Below are positions 41,970 to 51,477 of a stretch of 64,000 nt of DNA, in pieces. The stretch lies in NCBI RefSeq assembly GCF_017573505.1, contig NZ_JAGEOJ010000004.1:124001-188000 (forward strand), read 5' to 3'. The notes below the pieces were generated by a model. The model saw only the letters and a program-made list of their open reading frames with translations, was not told where the DNA came from and searched no databases. This DNA comes from Actinomadura barringtoniae (GTDB taxonomy: Bacteria > Actinomycetota > Actinomycetes > Streptosporangiales > Streptosporangiaceae). Each line of letters starts with the position of its first letter. Positions within the stretch are counted from its first letter, which is position 1. The translations under genes were made by a program, and so were the position numbers.

Positions 41970-42374
41970 ATGACGACCGAGATGACGCCCGACCAGTTGG
42001 TCGATGCCATGCCGTTCGCCCGGGCCCTGGGCGTACGGATCGACAGCGCCGGGCCGGAGGAGGTGACCGGGCGGCTGGCCTGGGACGAGGAACGCTGCAC
42101 CTCGGGCGGCGTGATGCACGGCGGCGCGGTGATGGCCCTGGCCGACTCTCTCGGTGGCGTCTGCGCGTTCCTCAACCTCAAGCCCGGGACCTTCACCACG
42201 ACGCTGGAGTCCAAGACCAACTTCTTCCGGGGCGTGCGCGACGGGCATGTGCGCGGGGTCGCCCGTCCGCTCCATGTCGGGCGTACGTCGATCGTGGTGC
42301 AGACCGATCTCTTCGACGCCAAGGACCGGCGGGTGGCTCAGGTGACGCAGACCCAGGCGGTCCTTCAGGCCTGA
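41970..42374 (+). CDS. PaaI family hotdog thioesterase
   Basis: 134 residues. The hotdog motif GGVMHGGAVMALADSLGG is near residue 48, and TLESKTNFFRGVRDG is typical of PaaI/menI-like thioesterases that hydrolyse acyl- or aryl-CoA. ATG 41970. It is convergent with the dienelactone hydrolase gene, 5 bp between stops. It may be controlled by the ATTAC palindrome just upstream. Confidence 0.92.
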   Translation: MTTEMTPDQLVDAMPFARALGVRIDSAGPEEVTGRLAWDEERCTSGGVMHGGAVMALADSLGGVCAFLNLKPGTFTTTLESKTNFFRGVRDGHVRGVARPLHVGRTSIVVQTDLFDAKDRRVAQVTQTQAVLQA

Positions 42375-42379
42375 CGCCT

Positions 42380-43108
42380 TTACGTTGTAGATCCGTTTTT
42401 CCGGAGATGGTCGCCGAAGAAGGCGAAGATCCGGTCCCAGGCGTCGGGGGCGTTCTCGCGTCCCGCGCCGAGCCCGAGCATCACCTTGGCGACCGCGTTC
42501 AGTGGCGGCGGGGCCGTCGACTCGGTCAGGAAGCTGTGCCCGGACCCGGGGTACTCCTTCACGTCGTGCACCACGCCGGCCTCGGTCAGCGCGAGGTCGA
42601 GCTTGCCCGCCGCGCCCCGCAGCGTACGGTCCCTGCCGCCGTAGCTGGCGACGACCGGGCACGCCCCGTCCAGGATCTTCGCCATATCTCCGCGCGGCAG
42701 GATGCCGTAGTTGACCGACGCCGCGTCGAAGTCGTACTTGGCGGCCGCGACGAGGGCGAACCCGCCGCCCATGCAGAACCCGATGACGCCGACCCGCCCG
42801 GTGCAGTCCTCACGTTCGGCCGACCAGACCCGCGCGGCCTCGATGGCGTCGAACGCCGGGCCCCGCCGCGCCATCATGTCGCGCATGGCCTTGCGAACGC
42901 ACCGCAGCCACGGCTTGCCGCTGTAAAGGTCGGGCAGTACGGCCAGGTAGCCCTGCGCGGCCAGCCGGTCGGCCTGATCGCGCATGTCCTGGTTGGCCCC
43001 GGTCGCCTCGAAGACGATGACGACCGCGGGCCACGGCCCCTCGCCCTCGGGAACGGCGAGATAGCCGGGAAGGTCCAGTGATCCAACGGGAATCGTGATG
43101 TCGGCCAT
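42380..43108 (-). CDS. Dienelactone hydrolase family protein
   Basis: 242 residues. The nucleophile is Cys in GVIGFCMGGGFAL near residue 112, the acid is in SYGGRDRTL and the His in PGSGHSFLT, the DLH triad Cys-Asp-His. The family hydrolyses lactones and esters in aromatic degradation, but many members have other substrates. A CRP-like site lies about 50 bp upstream of ATG 43108. Confidence 0.92.
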   Translation of the reverse strand: MADITIPVGSLDLPGYLAVPEGEGPWPAVVIVFEATGANQDMRDQADRLAAQGYLAVLPDLYSGKPWLRCVRKAMRDMMARRGPAFDAIEAARVWSAEREDCTGRVGVIGFCMGGGFALVAAAKYDFDAASVNYGILPRGDMAKILDGACPVVASYGGRDRTLRGAAGKLDLALTEAGVVHDVKEYPGSGHSFLTESTAPPPLNAVAKVMLGLGAGRENAPDAWDRIFAFFGDHLRKNGSTT

Positions 43109-43156
43109 GCCCCATCACCCTGGACCCGCGCATCCCCTCCGCACAGGCTCCGCCAC

Positions 43157-43172
43157 TGTGACGTGGATCACT
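43157..43172. promoter_or_regulatory. CRP-like site upstream of the dienelactone hydrolase gene
   Basis: TGTGA-N6-TCACT: one half is perfect and the other differs at the last base. It overlaps the stop codon of the MFS gene. Confidence 0.45.
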
Positions 43173-44391
43173 ACAGGTTGGCGAGCGCGGGAACCGCCCG
43201 AACGCCCTGCTGCCGCTGCGCCCACCGCACGACGATCGGCGCCATCAGCCCGGTGACGGCGAACAACGCCCCCACCACGTACCACCCGGGCCGCCCCCAG
43301 CTGATGCACAACGCGATGAGCAAACCCGGCCCCAGCGCCTCGGCCAGCCCGAGCCCCAGACCGAAGACCCCCAGGTACTGCCCGGTCGCATGCTCCGGCG
43401 CCAACGCGAACGACACTTCGAAGCCGCCCGCCGAGTGCCACAGCTCCCCCACCGTGTGGATCACCACGGCGCCCATCAACAACCCGGCCGCCGCCCAGCC
43501 CGGCACGCCCGCCGAGAACGACAGCAACGCGCACGAGACCAGGAACGCGACCCCCGCACGCCGGTAGGCCGCTCCCCCGGCCGCCGGAGTGTCGATACTC
43601 CGGCTGGCCCGCACCTGAAAAACGATGACGATCGCCGTGTTCAGCAGCATCGTTCCCGAGATCATCCAGCGCGGCGTGCTCGTGGCCTGGATCAGCCACA
43701 GCGGAATCGCCACGGTCAGCACCTTGAACTGCACCGACATCACCCCGTCCAGCACCGTCAGCGCCAGATAGGGCCAGTCCCTCAGTGCACCCCAGCGCGG
43801 CCCCTCCTCGACCTCCACAGGCATGACCGGCGGCAGCATCACGAGAAAGACAGCCGACGCCGCACACGAGACCGCGTTCCCAACGATCAGCAGCTGATAG
43901 GCGTCCTGCGTCCCGACCTGCACGGCCCACCCCGCCAGCAGGGCCCCGAACGAGACCCCGATGTTGGTCACCGACCGCAGGTAGGCCCTGAACTCCTGAG
44001 GCCGCTCTCCCCCGTGCGCCCGGATGATCGGGCTCCGCGCGGCCTGCCCCGCCGTATGAGCCCCCGCCGCCGCGCACACAGCGGCCACGAACGGCCAGAA
44101 ACCGTCAGCCAGCAGGAAGGCCCCCGTAGCCAGCCCCCGCACCACAAGCGTGGCCGCGTAAACGCCCCGAGCGCCCCGCCGATCAGCCAGATGCCCGACC
44201 CCGATCCCGGCCACCAGCGACACAACGCCCGCGATGCCCAGCCCCAACCCCACCTGCGACGCCGGCAGATGAGCCGCCTGCGTGAAATACAGAACGCCGG
44301 CCGTCAGGTAGATCCCACTACCAACCGTGTTGACGAAGTTCGCCGCAGCAATAACGCGCTGCGGTCGGCCATCCGGCACCAAACGAGGCAT
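43171..44391 (-). CDS. MFS transporter
   Basis: 406 residues with about 12 hydrophobic segments and the loop GVGHLADRRGARGVYAATLV after segment 2. It belongs to the large actinobacterial drug/metabolite exporter group; the substrate is unknown. It is divergent from a VOC gene. It ends 62 bp before the dienelactone hydrolase start on the same strand. Confidence 0.9.
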   Translation of the reverse strand: MPRLVPDGRPQRVIAAANFVNTVGSGIYLTAGVLYFTQAAHLPASQVGLGLGIAGVVSLVAGIGVGHLADRRGARGVYAATLVVRGLATGAFLLADGFWPFVAAVCAAAGAHTAGQAARSPIIRAHGGERPQEFRAYLRSVTNIGVSFGALLAGWAVQVGTQDAYQLLIVGNAVSCAASAVFLVMLPPVMPVEVEEGPRWGALRDWPYLALTVLDGVMSVQFKVLTVAIPLWLIQATSTPRWMISGTMLLNTAIVIVFQVRASRSIDTPAAGGAAYRRAGVAFLVSCALLSFSAGVPGWAAAGLLMGAVVIHTVGELWHSAGGFEVSFALAPEHATGQYLGVFGLGLGLAEALGPGLLIALCISWGRPGWYVVGALFAVTGLMAPIVVRWAQRQQGVRAVPALANL

Positions 44392-44483
44392 GGGGGGGTC
44401 CGTTCAACCTAGTGAGCAGTCCCACCCACGTTGTTGCAACTCATTCGCAATAGCAAGCCCCATGCATCGCCTACCGTGACCCC

Positions 44484-44864
44484 ATGCGCATCGACCGGCT
44501 CGACCACCTCGTCCTCACCGTCGCGAACCTCGACGCCACCGTCGACTTCTACGCCCGCGTCCTCGGCATGGACCCCGTCACCTTCGGCGACGGCCGCCGC
44601 GCCCTCACGTTCGGCACCAGCAAGATCAACCTGCACGAGGCCGGCCACGAGTTCGAGCCCAAGGCCGAGCACGCGCTCCCCGGCACCGCCGACCTCTGCC
44701 TCATCGCCGCCACCCCGATCGACGACGTCGTCAAGGAGCTCACCGCCCACGGCGTCCCCATCGAAGAGGGCCCGGTCGAGCGCACCGGCGCGACCGGCCC
44801 CATCCTCAGCGTCTACTTCCGCGACCCCGACCGAAACCTCATCGAAGTCAGCAACTACCTCTGA
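44484..44864 (+). CDS. VOC family (glyoxalase/dioxygenase-like) protein
   Basis: 126 residues, one pair of betaalphabetabetabeta units. Likely metal ligands are His in RLDHLVLTV and Glu in [20 protein letters not shown] lies between. Such proteins are lyases, isomerases, dioxygenases or fosfomycin-type enzymes. No ribosome binding site is seen before ATG 44484, and TACCGT 7 nt upstream fits a -10 box of a leaderless transcript. Confidence 0.88.
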   Translation: MRIDRLDHLVLTVANLDATVDFYARVLGMDPVTFGDGRRALTFGTSKINLHEAGHEFEPKAEHALPGTADLCLIAATPIDDVVKELTAHGVPIEEGPVERTGATGPILSVYFRDPDRNLIEVSNYL

Positions 44865-44882
44865 CCCTCTAGCCCTACAAGG

Positions 44883-45605
44883 TCAAGGGCAGACGCGGCC
44901 GTTGGCTTCGAAGGCGGCGTGGGTGAGGGGCATGAGGGCGGCCCACTGCTCCTCCATCTGCTCGGCCACCATCTCGATCTCGCGCTGCGGGAACGAGGGG
45001 AAGGTCGAGTCCTCGCGCTTGGTGCGCAGGGAGAGGAAGTTCATGAGGGCCCGCGCGTTGCAGGTGGCGTACATCGAGGAATAGAGGCCGACCGGCAGGA
45101 CGGTGCGGGCGACCTCGCGGGCGATGCCCGCTTCGAGCATCTCCAGGTAGGCCCGGTAGGACTGCCGGTAGCTCTCCTGGGTGGCCTCGGTGACGAGCTT
45201 GTGCTGCTCGGGGCTGCCGTCGACGAAGACGTACTTGCCGGGCTTGCCCTCCTGGACGAGCTTGCGCTCGGGGCCGGGGACGTAGAAGACCGGCTCGAGT
45301 TTCCGGTAACGGCCGGATTCCTCGTTGAACGAGAAGGTGCGGTGCCGTTGATATTCGCGGAAGACGAAGATGGGGGCCCGGACGTAGAAGGTCATCGAGG
45401 AGTGCTCGAACGGGGTGCCGTGGCGGTCGCGCATCAGGTAGTTGATCAGGCCCTTGGAGCGCTCGGGGTCGGCCTCGATCTCGGCGAGGGAGCTCTCGCC
45501 CTTGGTGGAGACCCGGGCGGCCCACAGGACGTCGGCGTCGGAGGCGGCCGATTTGATCAGCTCCACCACCACGTCACTGCGAAACTCGATGTCGACCTCG
45601 TCCAC
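44883..45605 (-). CDS. thyX: Flavin-dependent thymidylate synthase ThyX
   Basis: 240 residues. The ThyX motif RHRxxSxNExSxR is present as RHRTFSFNEESGRYR near residue 85. It converts dUMP to dTMP with methylenetetrahydrofolate, FAD and NADPH. The length is usual. It is convergent with the VOC gene, 18 bp between stops, and appears monocistronic. Confidence 0.97.
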   Translation of the reverse strand: MDEVDIEFRSDVVVELIKSAASDADVLWAARVSTKGESSLAEIEADPERSKGLINYLMRDRHGTPFEHSSMTFYVRAPIFVFREYQRHRTFSFNEESGRYRKLEPVFYVPGPERKLVQEGKPGKYVFVDGSPEQHKLVTEATQESYRQSYRAYLEMLEAGIAREVARTVLPVGLYSSMYATCNARALMNFLSLRTKREDSTFPSFPQREIEMVAEQMEEQWAALMPLTHAAFEANGRVCP

Positions 45606-45764
45606 CGGGACCTCCCCTGCCTCGTGCCTTGAAACCGCCTCAGCAACCCTAGACCCGCCCGGTGACAGGATCGCGGCACCGCGCTGCGTAATGCCCGTCT
45701 CATAGTGACACTCATGAATCGATCACGCAGACTGGGATGATCTGGTTGATTCGGGAGGTTGACG

Positions 45765-46241
45765 GTGGACGTGGCACAGGAGCAGATCGCCCTTCGCGGG
45801 CCTCATCGACCGCGGCCCATCGCGCCTCTCGGGCTTCATGAGACGGCGGGATGGCGGCTGAAGGTGTACGGGATCACCTCGGAGGGCGACCGGCCGCCCG
45901 CGGAGCTGGTCGAGGCCGCCTTGAAGCTGGCGCCGGACGTGCTGCCCGACGCGGAGGACCAGTACGGGCTGGGGTTCATGGTCGTCCATCGGGCCGGTGA
46001 CTTCTGTTTCGTGCTCTATGACTGGTGGTCCGGGGAGAACGAGATCCATCAGCATCTCTACTCGGCTCCGCTGGATGATCCGGGCAAGCTAGCGGTGCAT
46101 CCGAGTCCGGCGATCTTCTGCGTCTGGGAGGGCGTGGCGGTCGATCATGAGCGGCGGGCGTGGCTCAGGCATGTGCTGGCCAATCCGGACGGGCCCGATG
46201 TGGCCGCGTATCTGGACGACTTCTTCGAGGGCCGGGTCTGA
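45765..46241 (+). CDS. Hypothetical protein in the molybdopterin-oxidoreductase operon
   Basis: 158 residues, family not recognised. It is soluble, rich in aromatic residues (CFVLYDWWSGENEIHQHLYS), with no membrane segment. GTG 45765 has GGAGG 6 nt upstream; TTG 45759 is an alternative. Its stop shares one base with the next start (TGATG), so it is coupled to the large molybdopterin enzyme and may be an accessory factor. Confidence 0.8.
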   Translation: MDVAQEQIALRGPHRPRPIAPLGLHETAGWRLKVYGITSEGDRPPAELVEAALKLAPDVLPDAEDQYGLGFMVVHRAGDFCFVLYDWWSGENEIHQHLYSAPLDDPGKLAVHPSPAIFCVWEGVAVDHERRAWLRHVLANPDGPDVAAYLDDFFEGRV

Positions 46242-48307
46242 TGGGGACACAGCTGAAGGTCCTGGGCGCGTGCCCGCTGGACTGCCCTGACGGGTGCTCG
46301 TGGGTCGTCACCGTTGAGGACGGCAAGGCGACGAAGCTGCGCGGGAATCCGGACCATCCGTACACGCGGGGCGCCCTGTGCGCGAAGGTCAACCGGTGGC
46401 TGGAGCACGCCGAGCAGCCCAACCGGATCCTGCATCCGATGCGGCGCGTGGGCGCCAAGGGCGAGGGCAGGTTCGAACGGATCACCTGGGACGAGGCGCT
46501 CGAGGAGATCGCCACCAGGCTGCGGGGCATCGTCGACACCGATGGCGGCGAGGCGATCTGGCCGTACTGGGGCACCGGGTCGCTCGGCTACCTCCAGGGC
46601 CTTGAGGGGTACTCGGGCAAGCGGTTCTTCAACGTGCTCGGCGCCTCGGGGCACGACCCCAACATCTGCTCGGTGGCGGGAGCCACGGGGGTCAAGCAGA
46701 CGCTGGGGAACGCGGGGGGCATGGATCCCGAGGACCTCGCCCACTCCAAGCTCATCATCCTGTGGGGCACCAATCCGCTGACCAGCGGCCACCACGTGTG
46801 GAAGTTCATCCAGGACGCGCGGCAGGCGGGCGCGTACGTCGTGGCGATCGATCCGGTGCAGACGCGTACGGCCAAGCAGGCCGACGAGCACCTGGCGCCG
46901 ATCCCGGGGACGGATGCCGCGCTGGGCCTGGCGCTGATGAACGTCATCGTCGGCCTGGGCGCGCAGGACGAGGAGTTCCTGCGCGACCACACTCTGGGCT
47001 GGGAGGAGTTCCGCGAGCGGATCGCCGAATACCCGCCGCGGCGGGCCGCGGAGATCACCGGGATTCCGGAGGAGACGATCGTCGCGCTGGGCGAGCGGAT
47101 CGCGCGGACGCGACCGACGGCGATCCGGGCGACGCAGGGCCTGCAGCGGCACGCCGGCGGCGGGATGGCGCTGCGGACGATCGCGTGTATCCCCGGCGTG
47201 ACCGGCGACTGGAAGCTGCGCGGCGGCGGGCTGGCCGGCTCCACGTCGGGCCACGTGAAGATCGATGTCTGGAACCTGGTCCGCATGGACCTGCTGCCGC
47301 GTCCGACGCGCGTGCTGTCGATGAGCCGCCTGGGCGAGGGCCTGCTGGAGGTGAACGACCCGCCGGTCAAGGCGCTGTTCGTGATCGGCGCCAACCCCGT
47401 GGGCTCCACCCCGCACCAGAACAAGATCCGCCGCGGTCTGGAGCGCGAGGACCTGTTCACGGTGGTCATGGACCCGTTCTCGACCGACACCGTGGACTAC
47501 GCCGACATCGTTCTGCCGCCGACGATCCAGCACGAGCACGCCGACATCAACGCCGGCTACGGGCACATGTACCTGGCCTGGAACGAGCCTGCGGTGGCCC
47601 CTCCCGGCGAGTGCCTGTCGACCACCGAGACGTTCCGGCGGCTGGCGCGCGCGATGGGCCTCACCGAGCCGGCCCTGTACGACTCCGACGAGCAGCTCGC
47701 CGAGGCGGCGCTGACCTCGGACCATCCGTCGCTGCAGGGCATCACGCTCGACCGGCTGCGCAAGGAGGGCTTCGTCCGGATGAACGTGCCCGACCCGTTC
47801 CTGCCGTACGCGGACGGGTTCCCCACGCCGTCGGGACGCCTGGAGTTCCGTTCGCAGCGGGCCATCGGCGGCGGTTACCCGGCGCTCCCGGACTACATCT
47901 CGGGCGGTGAGGTGTCCGACGCGAAGCTCGCGCGGCGCTTCCCGCTGGCGCTCGTGTCGGCCGCCGGGCACAACTCGCTCAACACGATGTTCGGCAGCAA
48001 CGAGGCGCTCCGCAAGCGCGCGGGCGACCGTCCCGTCGTGCAGCTGAACGAGGTGGACGCCGCCGCGCGCGACCTGACCGACGGACAGACCGTCCGGGTG
48101 CGCAACGACCGGGGCTCGTTCGAGGCGATCGTCGAGGTCACCGACCGGGTGCGGCCGGGCGTCGCGGGCACCACCAAGGGCCGGTGGCCCAAGCTCAGCG
48201 GCGGCTCGAACCCCAACGCGGTCGTCGATGAACGCGACACCGACCTGGGCGGCGGGCCCGTCTTCCACGACACCCGGGTCGAGGTCGAGGCGGTGCTGGC
48301 AGAGTAA
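46241..48307 (+). CDS. Molybdopterin oxidoreductase with N-terminal [4Fe-4S] site
   Basis: 688 residues of the DMSO reductase/formate dehydrogenase superfamily. The cluster motif CPLDCPDGCSW, completed by Cys in RGALCAK, is within the first 50 residues. The cofactor-binding regions LIILWGTNPLTSGHH and FVIGANPVGSTPHQNK follow, and the C-terminal beta-barrel domain contains LVSAAGHNSLNTMFGS. No Tat signal, so probably cytoplasmic. It is coupled to the upstream hypothetical gene and followed after 4 bp by a DUF1266 gene. Substrate and electron partner are unknown. Confidence 0.93.
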   Translation: MGTQLKVLGACPLDCPDGCSWVVTVEDGKATKLRGNPDHPYTRGALCAKVNRWLEHAEQPNRILHPMRRVGAKGEGRFERITWDEALEEIATRLRGIVDTDGGEAIWPYWGTGSLGYLQGLEGYSGKRFFNVLGASGHDPNICSVAGATGVKQTLGNAGGMDPEDLAHSKLIILWGTNPLTSGHHVWKFIQDARQAGAYVVAIDPVQTRTAKQADEHLAPIPGTDAALGLALMNVIVGLGAQDEEFLRDHTLGWEEFRERIAEYPPRRAAEITGIPEETIVALGERIARTRPTAIRATQGLQRHAGGGMALRTIACIPGVTGDWKLRGGGLAGSTSGHVKIDVWNLVRMDLLPRPTRVLSMSRLGEGLLEVNDPPVKALFVIGANPVGSTPHQNKIRRGLEREDLFTVVMDPFSTDTVDYADIVLPPTIQHEHADINAGYGHMYLAWNEPAVAPPGECLSTTETFRRLARAMGLTEPALYDSDEQLAEAALTSDHPSLQGITLDRLRKEGFVRMNVPDPFLPYADGFPTPSGRLEFRSQRAIGGGYPALPDYISGGEVSDAKLARRFPLALVSAAGHNSLNTMFGSNEALRKRAGDRPVVQLNEVDAAARDLTDGQTVRVRNDRGSFEAIVEVTDRVRPGVAGTTKGRWPKLSGGSNPNAVVDERDTDLGGGPVFHDTRVEVEAVLAE

Positions 48308-48311
48308 GACC

Positions 48312-49568
48312 GTGATCGACACGGGCGCCCAGCTGGAGCGGGCCAAGAAGTACGAGCGCCAGGGCAGGTCCGAGGAGGCCGCCGCGGCCTTCGCCGGGGT
48401 CGCCGACGCCTTCGAGGCGCAGGGCGACTGGCCGTCCGCGATCGCCGTACGGGCCCGGCACGCGCGAGCGCTCGCGGCGGCGGGTCGCGCGAACGAGGCC
48501 ATGCAGGTCCTGGCGCGGGCCGACCAGGCCGCGGGTTCGCTGCCGCGCGAGGCGGCGGACGCGCGGGCCGTTCTGGACGGGCAGGCCGCGTACGTGCTGG
48601 CAGGCGCGGGACGCACCGCCGAGGCGGCGCGGCGTGCCTGGGCCGCCATGGTGGGTTTCCGGCAGCTCCGCGACAACGGGCGGGCCGATCGCGCCGCCGT
48701 TCATGCCGCCAAGCTCATCGTCAAGGACGCCTCCCCCTCCGAGGCGCTGCAGCCGCTGCACGAGCTGATGACCCACATGCCGCCGGGCGGCGAGGCGCAC
48801 CGGCAGGTGGCGGCGATCCTCGCCGAGGTGCAGCGGCGGCCCGACCGCGACTACGACATCCTCGTCACCGACCCGGACTCGGCCGCATGGGGGCGCCTTG
48901 GCGCCGCGCTCGCCGTCGGCGCGCACCTGGCGGTCGGCAACGGCGCCGCGTGGAACAGCCTGACCCACGACGAGGACCCCGACGACAACCGGACCCTGCT
49001 GGAACGCGACTGGGGCGTCACCGACGACGCCGGCTGGCAGAAACAGATGGACGCGCTGCTGCAGGCCGACAACTCCGATCCGGCGATCCAGGTCGTGCTG
49101 GACCGCCGGGACCAGAGCACGCCCGACCATCACGCCTGGCAGGTCGCCATCGCCGACTGGTGCCGCGAGAAGGACATCTCCACCAAGACGATCAACGCGC
49201 TGCTGGACCTGTCCGGGGAGATCCTGCGGTACGAGGCGCGGTTCCGTTCCGACGGGCTGCTCCCGCCGGACGGGCTGGTCGAGAGCGTCTACGGCTACGA
49301 CTTCGGCCGCGCGGTCAACATGTCCCGCTGGGGGCTGAACGCCGGGTACTGCGATCGGGAGGCGGCCGAGGACTGCGTGCTGCGGGCCGGTCACTACGCC
49401 CATCAGGTCTACACCTCGTGGGCCGGGTTCTCGGCCGGCTACATCCTCGGCCGGATGCTGCGCTTCGACGACGGCGAGTTCGGCGAGTGGTACGACCGTT
49501 CCCTGACCGGCCACCGGCTCCTCATCGACGATCCCGCCAGCCCCTGGCGCCGCATGGCCTGGGGCTGA
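48312..49568 (+). CDS. DUF1266 protein with helical repeat N-terminus
   Basis: 418 residues. Residues 1-180 are helical and TPR-like (AKKYERQGRSEEAAAAFAGV and similar). The C-terminal 200 residues match DUF1266, with YDFGRAVNMSRWGLNAGYCD and the final GEWYDRSLTGHRLL. The GTG at 48312 is 4 bp after the stop of the molybdopterin enzyme gene, so it is cotranscribed. The function of DUF1266 is unknown. Confidence 0.86.
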   Translation: MIDTGAQLERAKKYERQGRSEEAAAAFAGVADAFEAQGDWPSAIAVRARHARALAAAGRANEAMQVLARADQAAGSLPREAADARAVLDGQAAYVLAGAGRTAEAARRAWAAMVGFRQLRDNGRADRAAVHAAKLIVKDASPSEALQPLHELMTHMPPGGEAHRQVAAILAEVQRRPDRDYDILVTDPDSAAWGRLGAALAVGAHLAVGNGAAWNSLTHDEDPDDNRTLLERDWGVTDDAGWQKQMDALLQADNSDPAIQVVLDRRDQSTPDHHAWQVAIADWCREKDISTKTINALLDLSGEILRYEARFRSDGLLPPDGLVESVYGYDFGRAVNMSRWGLNAGYCDREAAEDCVLRAGHYAHQVYTSWAGFSAGYILGRMLRFDDGEFGEWYDRSLTGHRLLIDDPASPWRRMAWG

Positions 49569-49571
49569 CGG

Positions 49572-49593
49572 CCCGGCCGGCATCTCGGCCGGG
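49572..49593. terminator. Hairpin between convergent genes
   Basis: CCCGGCCG and CGGCCGGG form a perfect 8-bp stem with a 6-nt loop, 4 bp after the DUF1266 stop and 8 bp before the adenosine deaminase stop. It is a likely shared terminator. Confidence 0.65.
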
Positions 49594-49600
49594 TCAGACG

Positions 49601-50617
49601 TCAGACGAGGGCGTCGATCTCCTTGAGAACGGCCTTCTTGCCCGTCTCGTCCATGAAGGAGGCCTTCACCGTGTTGCGGGCGAGCCCGGCCAGCCCCTCG
49701 CGGTCGAAGCCGAAGACGTCGGCCGCCACCCGGTACTCGCCGGTGAGGGTGGTGTCGAACATGGGCGGGTCGTCGCTGTTCAGCGTGACGTACAGGCCCT
49801 CCTCCAGCATCCTGGGCAGCGGGTGCGAGGCGAGGTCGGGGACCTGGCCGGTGCACACGTTCGACGTCGGGCAGACCTCCAGCGGGATCTGCGTCTCGCG
49901 CAGGTGGGCGACCAGGCGCGGGTCGTCCAGGCAGCTGATGCCGTGGCCGATCCGCTCGGCGCCGAGCGCCTCGACGACCTCCCAGATCGTCGCGGGGCCG
50001 CTCATCTCGCCGCCGTGCGGCAGGCTGTGCAGCCCGGCGGCGCGGGCGCGGCCGAACGCCTCGCGGATCTCGTCGCGGATGCCGTCGCGCATCTGCTCGA
50101 TCCCGCCGAGCCCGAAGCCGATCAGCGCCTCGGGCGGGTGCTCGACGGCGTGCTCGGCCGTACGGCGGCAGCCCTCGGGGCCGAACTCGCCGGGGATGTC
50201 GAAGATGTAGGCGACCTGAATGCCGTGCCGTTCCCGAGCCTCGCGGGCGGCCAGGTTCAGCGCCTGGGTGATCGCGGGCATCGGCATCCCGGCCCGCTGG
50301 TGGGTGTACGGGGTGACGGTGAGCTCCACGTACCGGGCGTTCTGCGCCGCCAGGTCGCGGGCGGTGCCGAGCACCAGGGTGGCCACGTCCTCGGGGGTGC
50401 GCACCAGGCTGGACACGGACTCGTAGACGGTCGCGAAGTGGGGGAAGTCGGTGAAGCGGTAGAAGGCGCGCAGCTCCTCCTCACCGGTCGGGACCGGGCT
50501 GTCGGGGTGTCGCCGCGACAGCTCCAGAACGGTCGGCACCGAGGCCGAGCCCACCAGGTGGACGTGCAGCTCGACCTTGGGCAATGCGTCGATGAACGCG
50601 TGGATGGACGTCGTCAT
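49601..50617 (-). CDS. add: Adenosine deaminase family protein
   Basis: 338 residues, amidohydrolase fold. Metal ligands are in ELHVHLVGS near residue 17; catalytic residues are in LPHGGEMSG (His, Glu), ERIGHGISC and LNSDDPPMF (paired Asp). It deaminates adenosine to inosine. Some actinobacterial members with SDDPP motifs act on 6-aminodeoxyfutalosine in the futalosine menaquinone route, so that is the main alternative. ATG 50617. It stands alone. Confidence 0.9.
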   Translation of the reverse strand: MTTSIHAFIDALPKVELHVHLVGSASVPTVLELSRRHPDSPVPTGEEELRAFYRFTDFPHFATVYESVSSLVRTPEDVATLVLGTARDLAAQNARYVELTVTPYTHQRAGMPMPAITQALNLAAREARERHGIQVAYIFDIPGEFGPEGCRRTAEHAVEHPPEALIGFGLGGIEQMRDGIRDEIREAFGRARAAGLHSLPHGGEMSGPATIWEVVEALGAERIGHGISCLDDPRLVAHLRETQIPLEVCPTSNVCTGQVPDLASHPLPRMLEEGLYVTLNSDDPPMFDTTLTGEYRVAADVFGFDREGLAGLARNTVKASFMDETGKKAVLKEIDALV

Positions 50618-50711
50618 GGCGCGAGACGCTAACAACCCGAAACGGCGCCAGGATAGGCAAAAGCGCTGTTTCTGCCACAGATATGTCAGGTTACGGCCGC
50701 AGGCCGGAGAT

Positions 50712-51404
50712 CTACGGCCGTTCGCCGATCATGAGGCGTTCGGTCTCAGTGAAATAGGCGTCGGCGGTCGCCCGCGCGCGGTCCGGATCGCCGTCGCAGA
50801 GCGCGTCGATCAGCGGCGTGATCCGGTCGGCCGCCGCGGGCGGGTCGGTGAACGCGTGCTGGAAGCCCACGCGGATCTCCAGGTAGGCGTTGAGGAGCGC
50901 GTTCACCAGGAACCCGTACACCCGGTTGCCGGTCGCGGCCGCGATCACGCGGTGGATCTCACTCTCGGTGAGCTGGGCCGCCGAGGCGTCCGCGGCACCG
51001 CGCAGCTCACCGGTCAGCTCGCGCAGCCGCGCCCGCTGCTCGGCGGTGGCGTGCGCGGCGGCCTTGGCGGCGACCTGGGCGCCGACCTCGCGGCGCACCT
51101 CGAAGATCTCGGTCATCCACTCGGGGCCGACGGTGCGGACCAGCATCGGCAGCAGTTCGGGCCCGCCGAGCCGCACGTAGTCACGGACCCGGGTGCCCAC
51201 GCCGTGCTTGGTCTCCACCAGGCCCGCCTGCGCCAGCCGCACGATCGCGTGCTTGAGCGAGGTCCGGGTCACCTCGTAGGCCGCGGCCAGCTCCCGTTCG
51301 GGCGGCAGGTAGGAGCCCGGCGGGTAGCGCCCGCTCAGCACGTCGTCGCGCAGCCGGTCGGCGAGGGCGTCGACCACGGTGTCGCGGGCGATCGGCGAGG
51401 TCAC
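50712..51404 (-). CDS. GntR/FadR family regulator
   Basis: 230 residues. The winged helix (PPERELAAAYEVTRTSLKHAIVRLAQAGLVETKHG is the region, about 35-70) is followed by an all-helical FCD/FadR-type effector domain. It is divergent from a WYL regulator; a FadR-like palindrome AGTGG-N5-CCACT lies 27 bp from its start. It is probably autoregulated; an acyl-CoA or organic acid effector is likely for the family. Confidence 0.92.
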   Translation of the reverse strand: MTSPIARDTVVDALADRLRDDVLSGRYPPGSYLPPERELAAAYEVTRTSLKHAIVRLAQAGLVETKHGVGTRVRDYVRLGGPELLPMLVRTVGPEWMTEIFEVRREVGAQVAAKAAAHATAEQRARLRELTGELRGAADASAAQLTESEIHRVIAAATGNRVYGFLVNALLNAYLEIRVGFQHAFTDPPAAADRITPLIDALCDGDPDRARATADAYFTETERLMIGERP

Positions 51405-51431
51405 GGGCGACTCCCCTGGAGATGCTGGATC

Positions 51432-51446
51432 AGTGGCTCATCCACT
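51432..51446. promoter_or_regulatory. Candidate GntR operator
   Basis: AGTGG-CTCAT-CCACT, a perfect 5-bp dyad, between the divergent GntR and WYL genes. TGG-N5-CCA resembles the TGGT-N3-ACCA form of FadR-type sites. Confidence 0.55.
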
Positions 51447-51477
51447 CTAGTCGAGCCCGGTGGGGGAAGATGGCAGG

